Positions 45,096-50,221 of a DNA stretch of 50,221 nt are shown piece by piece (within the stretch, counting starts at the first letter, position 1; every line of letters starts with the position of its first letter). The notes under the pieces are model-generated. The model did no database searches. It was not told the origin of the DNA and saw only the letters and a list, made by a program, of their open reading frames with translations. Origin of the DNA: Tannerellaceae bacterium (GTDB lineage Bacteria; Bacteroidota; Bacteroidia; Bacteroidales; Tannerellaceae); NCBI GenBank assembly GCA_021203545.1, contig JAJQAZ010000153.1, positions 1 to 50,221 of the forward strand, written 5' to 3'. The translations under genes and the position numbers were made by a program.

Positions 45096-46328
45096 ATGAA
45101 ATACAAATTATTAGTCCTGGATGTAGACGGCACATTGCTTAACAATCAGAAAGAGGTAACTCCCCATACACGTAAGACCCTTCAGCAAGCCCAACAAATG
45201 GGTACACAGGTTGTACTGGCATCAGGACGGCCTACACATGGGCTTATGTCGCTGGCTAAAGAGTTAGAGTTGGATAAATATAACGGATACGTGCTCTCGT
45301 ACAACGGAGGCCGCATATTTGATATGAAAGAAGGTAAACTTCTGTTCGAAAAACGGGTAGACCCCAAAATGATTCCCCTTTTGGAAAAAGGCGCAAACAA
45401 AAACGGATTTGCAATCTTCACCTATTACTACGATACAATCCTTACCAATGATCCGGAGAATCCTCACATACAGGCCGAAGCCGCATTAAACGGTATGCAG
45501 GTAAAAGGTGTGGAAAATTTCTCGGATGCAATTGATTTCGCTCCCTGCAAAGTGATGCTGGTAAGCGATGATGAAGAAGCATTGGTAGGACTGGAAAACC
45601 ACTGGAAAAAAAGACTGGCCGGTACATTCGATGTATTCCGCTCTGAACCTTATTTCCTGGAAGTTGTTCCACAAAATATAGATAAAGCCAATACACTGGG
45701 TATTTTACTGGGAACAATTGGTGTACAAAACGAACAGGTGATAGCCATTGGCGACGGAGTATGCGATATTACCATGATCCAGTCGGCCGGATTAGGTATT
45801 GCTATGGGTAACGCCCAGTATTCGGTAAAAAGATGTACCGATTATACAACAACATCCAACGAAGAAGATGGAGTTGCCAAAGCAATAGAAGAACATATCA
45901 TTGCTGAAATCCGGCGCACAACAATTCCGTTGGATCAGTTAAATGCAATGGCTAAACATGCACTGATGGGAAATCTGGGTATTCAGTATACATATGCATC
46001 GGAAGACCGTGTGGAAGCAACTATGCCGGTTGATGTTCGTACACGTCAACCATTCGGTATATTACACGGAGGTGCCACACTGGCACTGGCCGAAACCGTA
46101 GCCGGATTAGGTTCGCTGGTACTTTGCCAGCCCGACGAAATTATTGTCGGAATGCAGGTAAGTGGTAACCATATTTCCTCTGCTCATGAGGGCGACACAG
46201 TCCGTGCCGTAGCAACGGCTATCCATAAAGGACGTACCTCACATGTATGGAATGTAGATGTATTCACCTCTACCGACAAGTTGGTTTCGTCTATACGTGT
46301 TGTGAACAGTGTATTAAAAAAGAGATGA
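45096..46328 (+). CDS. HAD phosphatase fused to hotdog thioesterase (MenI-like)
   Basis: 410 residues. The first 265 are a Cof-type HAD phosphatase: nucleophile motif LDVDGTLLN, SGRPTHG, and IGDGVCDITMI. Residues about 278-410 are a PaaI/MenI-type hotdog thioesterase with GILHGGATLALAETVAG and GNHISSAHEGDTV. It is the first gene before menF, overlapping it by four bases, so the hotdog half most likely hydrolyses 1,4-dihydroxy-2-naphthoyl-CoA in menaquinone synthesis. The role of the HAD half in this pathway is unknown. ATG 45096 follows the hairpin leader. Confidence 0.88.
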   Translation: MKYKLLVLDVDGTLLNNQKEVTPHTRKTLQQAQQMGTQVVLASGRPTHGLMSLAKELELDKYNGYVLSYNGGRIFDMKEGKLLFEKRVDPKMIPLLEKGANKNGFAIFTYYYDTILTNDPENPHIQAEAALNGMQVKGVENFSDAIDFAPCKVMLVSDDEEALVGLENHWKKRLAGTFDVFRSEPYFLEVVPQNIDKANTLGILLGTIGVQNEQVIAIGDGVCDITMIQSAGLGIAMGNAQYSVKRCTDYTTTSNEEDGVAKAIEEHIIAEIRRTTIPLDQLNAMAKHALMGNLGIQYTYASEDRVEATMPVDVRTRQPFGILHGGATLALAETVAGLGSLVLCQPDEIIVGMQVSGNHISSAHEGDTVRAVATAIHKGRTSHVWNVDVFTSTDKLVSSIRVVNSVLKKR

Positions 46329-47410
46329 CATCCGAAGAGTTAGAGTTAATAGACACATACATCCGGCAAAACCGCTGTTTTGCAATGTACCGTCTTCCCG
46401 GTGAGGAAAACGGTACAATCCATTTTATTATGCAGACATCCGAACCATTATTATCTGTTAGTTCCCCGGAGGAATTAAATGGCAGGAGTGGCTTCGTTAT
46501 TGCTCCTTTCCGGATAAGTCCGGAGAAACCGGCACTTCTCATACAGGCGGATATCTGTTCCCTTCAGGACGTACCGGCATCTGATAAAACATATTCCAAC
46601 ACAGAAAAAGAGACTGATTATTCGGTACCGGAGAATTATATGGAGTATCAGAAAGTATTCGGAAACTTTCAGGAACCTTTACAGCAAAAAGAACTGGATA
46701 AAATTGTTTTATCCCGGAAAAAAGTAATCCGCCGTCCGGACTCTTTTTCTCCGGCCAAAGCATTCCAGAAAGCATGCCGGCAGTATATCCGTTCGTATGT
46801 ATATCTTTTCCATACACCCTATACAGGTACATGGTTAGGCAGTACCCCGGAACTATTACTTTCCGGTGAAAAAGACCAATGGCATACAGTCGCTCTTGCT
46901 GGTACGGTGCCATTGGAAAAAGGAGAATTACCTGATTCCTGGAATCAAAAAAACAGGGATGAGCAGCAGGTTGTTGCCGGTTATATTAACGGACAACTTG
47001 CTACATTGGGTATCCGTGCGAAAGAAGAAGGCCCCTATACAGTACGGGCAGCACATCTGGCACACCTGAAAAGCGATTTCTCTTTTCATCTGCCTAACAA
47101 CAACCACATAGGATCGTTAGTAGGATTACTTCACCCGACACCGGCAATTGCAGGTATCCCGAAAGATACAGCCATTGATTTTATTCTTAAAAACGAAGGG
47201 TACAACAGAAAATTCTATTCCGGGTTTCTGGGAGAACTCAATCCCGCAGGAAAAACGATGTTGTATGTAAATCTGCGATGCATGGAAATAAAAGAAAAAA
47301 CACTTTCTTTATATGCCGGTAGTGGCCTGCTGGAATCATCCATAGCCGCAGATGAATGGCAGGAGACAGAAGACAAACTACAAACCATGCTTTCGTTAAT
47401 TGATAATTAA
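46325..47410 (+). CDS. menF: Isochorismate synthase MenF
   Basis: 361 residues of the chorismate-binding family; converts chorismate to isochorismate, the first committed step to menaquinone. Visible are KIVLSRKKVI, the catalytic region FHTPYTGTWLGSTPELLLSG, ALAGT, and LLHPTPAIAGIPKDTAIDFI followed by GFLGELN with the Mg-binding Glu. ATG 46325 overlaps the preceding stop in an ATGA junction, which decides the start. menD follows at 5 bases. Confidence 0.92.
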   Translation: MTSEELELIDTYIRQNRCFAMYRLPGEENGTIHFIMQTSEPLLSVSSPEELNGRSGFVIAPFRISPEKPALLIQADICSLQDVPASDKTYSNTEKETDYSVPENYMEYQKVFGNFQEPLQQKELDKIVLSRKKVIRRPDSFSPAKAFQKACRQYIRSYVYLFHTPYTGTWLGSTPELLLSGEKDQWHTVALAGTVPLEKGELPDSWNQKNRDEQQVVAGYINGQLATLGIRAKEEGPYTVRAAHLAHLKSDFSFHLPNNNHIGSLVGLLHPTPAIAGIPKDTAIDFILKNEGYNRKFYSGFLGELNPAGKTMLYVNLRCMEIKEKTLSLYAGSGLLESSIAADEWQETEDKLQTMLSLIDN

Positions 47411-47415
47411 TAAAA

Positions 47416-49105
47416 ATGTATCCGGATAAAAAACGTACTTCAACTGGTAGCATTATTAAAAGCCTTCGGTATAAAACATATCGTAGTTTCGCCGGGATCC
47501 AGGAACTCACCCCTCAACCACGCTTTCGCTGTGGATAAGTATTTTACCTGCTGGCCTGTTACCGACGAACGAAGTGCAGGATTCTTTGCAACCGGACTCA
47601 TTCAGCAAAGCAGGAAACCGGTAGCTGTTTGTTGTACCTCCGGCTCCGCTGTTCTGAACCTGGCTCCTGCGGTAAGTGAAGCTTATTATCAACCGCTCCC
47701 ATTGTTGGTATTGACAGCTGACCGTCCATCCGCATGGATTGGGCAAATGGATGGGCAAACGCTTCCTCAACAGGATGTGTTTAAAGATTTTATCAGAAAA
47801 TCCATACAACTACCCGAACCTGCAACAAAGGTTGAAGAGTGGTATTGCAACCGTCTTATCAACGAAGCATTAAACGCACTCGGACAAAAAGGCGGAGGTC
47901 CGATACATATAAATATACCCCTATCCGAACCGCTCTTTCAATATACTATACAAACACTGCCGGAAGTAAGAAAAATCAATTACTATAAACCGGAAGTTCA
48001 TTTTCCGGATAAAAACAAACAGAATAGTTATTTTCAACGCTTCAGGCAATATCATAAACCAATGTTGGTCATAGGCCAACAATCGCCTGATAAACATCAG
48101 ACAAAACTACTAAAGGAGTTGCAACAGCAAACCGGATGTGTAATTCTGGCAGAACACCTGGCTAATATCCCGGATACCGGGATAGGCAACTTTGACCCTA
48201 TACTCTATACGCTTACAGACGAAGATAAAAGAGAACTGGCTCCTGATCTGGTTATTACCATAGGAGGACATGTTGTATCCAAACGGTTGAAGCAACTCAT
48301 CCGGGAATATTCCCCCGCAGAACACTGGCTTGTAACAGAATCCGGCGAAGTTTCAGACCTTTTTCAATGCCTTACGGAAGTAATAGAGGCAGATGCGGAA
48401 AGCTTTCTGTTTTCACTGATTGATCCGGAAACAAATACCCCGGAAGTAAAACCGGCAGTAGACTATAAACAACACTGGGAAAGCCTATCCGCTAAAATAG
48501 CAGAACCAGCGCCTGCCTTTTCTGATCTTTACGCTGTAAAAGAGTTGATAAAGTCAATACCCGCAGGATCAGCCTTGCATGTGGGAAACAGTTCTTCTGT
48601 CCGGTACAGCCAGTTATTCACTTTACCTCCCAATATTCAGGTATATTGCAACAGGGGAACCAGTGGAATTGAAGGTTCGGTATCTGCTGCCGTAGGATAC
48701 AGTGCGGCATCCAGACAACTTACTTTTCTGCTCATTGGCGACCTCAGCTTCTTTTATGATATGAATGGATTATGGAACAAACATATTTCTCCCAACCTCC
48801 GTATCCTGATTAACAATAACCAGGGAGGCGAAATATTTCATGCTTTACCGGGATTAAACCGTTCAGAAGCATTAAATCCGTATATTGCCGGCAATCATAC
48901 TACAGAAGCCAAAGGGTGGGTAGAAAGTTGTGGATTCCGTTACATCAAAGCAAGCAACGAAAAAGAACTCAGAGAAAATATGCCTATCTTCACTTCACCG
49001 GATAGTAATCAACCGGTTGTATTAGAGGTGTTCTCTGAAATAGAATCAAACACGGAAATATTGAGAAAATACTTTCATCAGATAAAACAGGTAGTTGGTA
49101 GTTAG
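47416..49105 (+). pseudogene. menD: MenD (SEPHCHC synthase), frameshift at codon 5
   Basis: About 562 codons. ATG 47416 starts MYPDK, then the frame must shift within the A6 run at 47428-47433 to continue NVLQLVALLKAFGIKHIVVS and PGSRNSPLNHAFAVDKYFTC. Removing one A, or adding two, restores it. The ThDP-enzyme body is intact: TDERSAGFFATGL, CTSGSAVLNLAPA and GDLSFFYDMNGLW. ThDP-dependent MenD joins isochorismate and 2-oxoglutarate. It lies between menF and menB. Because a pathway step would be lost, this indel deserves suspicion of consensus error. It ends in a natural TAG. Confidence 0.88.
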
Positions 49106-49130
49106 CTACTAACTACCAAAACTATAAATT

Positions 49131-49952
49131 ATGTCAACAAGAAACTGGAAAACAATTAAAGAATACGAAGATATTCTATTTGATTACTTCGAAGGAATTG
49201 CGCGAATCACTATCAATCGCCCACGTTACAGGAATGCATTTACACCTACTACCACCGGCGAAATGAGTGATGCATTACGCATCTGTCGCGAAGAACCGGA
49301 TATCTGCGTAGTAGTTATTACCGGTGCAGGCGATAAAGCATTTTGCTCCGGAGGCGACCAGAATGTAAAAGGGAAAGGGGGCTATATAGGTAAAGACGGC
49401 GTTCCCCGGCTTAGTGTATTGGACGTACAAAAACAGATCCGCTCACTACCTAAACCTGTAATTGCCATGGTAAATGGATATGCAATCGGCGGTGGACATG
49501 TGTTACACGTAGTGTGCGACCTATCCATTGCTTCCGAAAATGCCATATTCGGGCAGACAGGCCCACGGGTGGGTAGTTTCGATGCCGGATTCGGTTCGTC
49601 CTATCTGGCACGTATTGTAGGCCAGAAAAAAGCACGCGAAATATGGTTCCTTTGCCGCCAGTACAATGCGCAGGAAGCATTGGATATGGGATTAGTGAAT
49701 AAAGTAGTTCCTTTGGAAAAACTGGAAGACGAAGTGGTGGATTGGGCAGAAACTATGATGCAGCACAGCCCTATGGCTCTGCGTATGATAAAAGCCGGAC
49801 TCAACGCCGAACTGGACGGACAGGCAGGCATACAGGAACTGGCAGGAGATGCCACCCTGTTATACTATCTGACCGATGAAGCCCAGGAAGGCAAACATGC
49901 ATTCCTGGAAAAACGCAAACCCAACTTCAAACAGTTTCCAAAATTCCCATAA
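49131..49952 (+). CDS. menB: 1,4-dihydroxy-2-naphthoyl-CoA synthase MenB
   Basis: 273 residues of the crotonase fold, with the MenB hallmarks [34 protein letters not shown], and [20 protein letters not shown] followed by [13 protein letters not shown]. It closes the ring of O-succinylbenzoyl-CoA. It is 25 bases after menD. The next men genes (menC, menE) are not in the window; repeats follow instead. Confidence 0.96.
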   Translation: MSTRNWKTIKEYEDILFDYFEGIARITINRPRYRNAFTPTTTGEMSDALRICREEPDICVVVITGAGDKAFCSGGDQNVKGKGGYIGKDGVPRLSVLDVQKQIRSLPKPVIAMVNGYAIGGGHVLHVVCDLSIASENAIFGQTGPRVGSFDAGFGSSYLARIVGQKKAREIWFLCRQYNAQEALDMGLVNKVVPLEKLEDEVVDWAETMMQHSPMALRMIKAGLNAELDGQAGIQELAGDATLLYYLTDEAQEGKHAFLEKRKPNFKQFPKFP

Positions 49953-49984
49953 ACAGGAAGTAACGTTTATTTGACAAACGTTTT

Positions 49985-50118
49985 GGACGGAGGGGATTTG
50001 CAATCCCCGACAAACGAGCCTAAGGATTTGTAATCCTTTCTGCTAACACCTATGATACACTAATGGGATTAAAAATCCCGGAGATCCAAAAGTCGGGGAT
50101 TACAAATCCCCTCCGTCC
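49985..50118. repeat. Inverted repeat with 26-bp arms
   Basis: 49985-50010 (GGACGGAGGGGATTTG, then CAATCCCCGA) pairs with 50093-50118 with one mismatch. The 82-base interior holds smaller hairpins AAGGATTTGTAATCCTT and GGGATTAAAAATCCC. Pieces recur at 20450-20490 and 21014-21143. There is no ORF inside. Confidence 0.8.
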
Positions 50119-50173
50119 AGAACTCGTTCGGCATAGCGTCCTCACTAATATCGCAGCCTTAAGCTTTTTTGCT

Positions 50174-50195
50174 GGCGCAGATTTAAATCTGTGCC
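50174..50195 (+). repeat. Dispersed 22-bp palindrome, copy 3
   Basis: The same core and left flank (GCT) as the copies at 13752 and 23094; the right flank is TAAAT instead of TAAAC. Confidence 0.8.
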
Positions 50196-50221
50196 TAAAT
50201 TAACAGGCGGTAAAGAAGCAC

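Noticed and set aside
1-50221. tRNA or rRNA genes
   Set aside because: No T-loop GTTCGAATC-type motif with an acceptor stem and no rRNA-like stretch was found outside coding sequence; GGTTCGAATTTT near 10131 is inside the CDP-alcohol transferase gene.

Overview
The window is a piece of a Bacteroidales-type chromosome (Bacteroidetes). Three things point there. Perfect or near-perfect copies of the phylum's -7 promoter box TAnnTTTG precede many genes, while Shine-Dalgarno sequences are not evident. Gene content is typical: a DUF4919-like lipoprotein-era protein, a DUF6057-like membrane protein beside a PD40 protein, a split YbhF-type exporter, and a HAD-hotdog fusion at the head of a men operon. 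Genus cannot be fixed from sequence alone. No rRNA, tRNA, CRISPR array, transposase or phage gene was seen.

Layout. 1-2.35 kb: a divergent partial gene and htpG. 2.35-4.3 kb: a small hypothetical and a frameshifted membrane protein. 4.3-10.5 kb (minus strand): a six-gene lipid operon that looks like E. coli ynbABCD enlarged by a patatin-like protein and a short-chain dehydrogenase. 10.7-13.6 kb: a Tat-type Fe-S aldo/keto reductase and a membrane polyferredoxin. 13.7-15.5 kb: a small basic protein and a beta-lactamase-fold lipoprotein. 15.6-17.9 kb: a cold-shock-like trio (DEAD helicase, cold-shock-domain protein, RRM protein). 17.9-19.6 kb: a GlcU-like sugar carrier and a glucose-dehydrogenase-like SDR. 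19.8-21.9 kb: DoxX-like protein, a very large imperfect inverted repeat, and ung. 22-28.3 kb: a hypothetical, a cysteine-desulfidase-like enzyme, a stress SDR, a GH13 enzyme and a TPR-like protein. 28.5-31.9 kb: DUF4919-like protein and a GH51 arabinofuranosidase. 32.1-39 kb: a TetR regulator and a TolC/HlyD/ABC exporter operon sharing a 16-bp operator. 39-44.8 kb: RibD-C/DHFR-like protein, UPF1-like helicase, and the PD40 / DUF6057-like pair. 45.1-49.95 kb: menaquinone genes (HAD-MenI-like fusion, menF, menD, menB). The right end is repeat DNA.

Two things stand out. First, 11 of about 43 genes are interrupted. Nine breaks are in-frame stop codons, all reachable by a C-to-T change (eight fit CAA/CAG to TAA/TAG). 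Five are 1-base indels, four of them in A-runs. Because TAA, TAG and TGA are all also used as ordinary terminators here, this looks like recent gene decay, DNA damage or consensus error rather than code reassignment. Second, intergenic DNA is rich in nested palindromes: a roughly 560-bp near-palindrome at 20469-21027, a 26-bp-arm inverted repeat at the right end, a multi-unit hairpin in the men leader, and three identical-orientation copies of a 22-bp palindrome.

The most promising biology is the extended ynb-like operon. It encodes a CDP-activating enzyme, a CDP-alcohol transferase, two phosphatase domains, a hydrolase-methyltransferase fusion, an SDR and a patatin fold lacking both usual catalytic residues. 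Together these would be a plausible route to an uncharacterised phospholipid.
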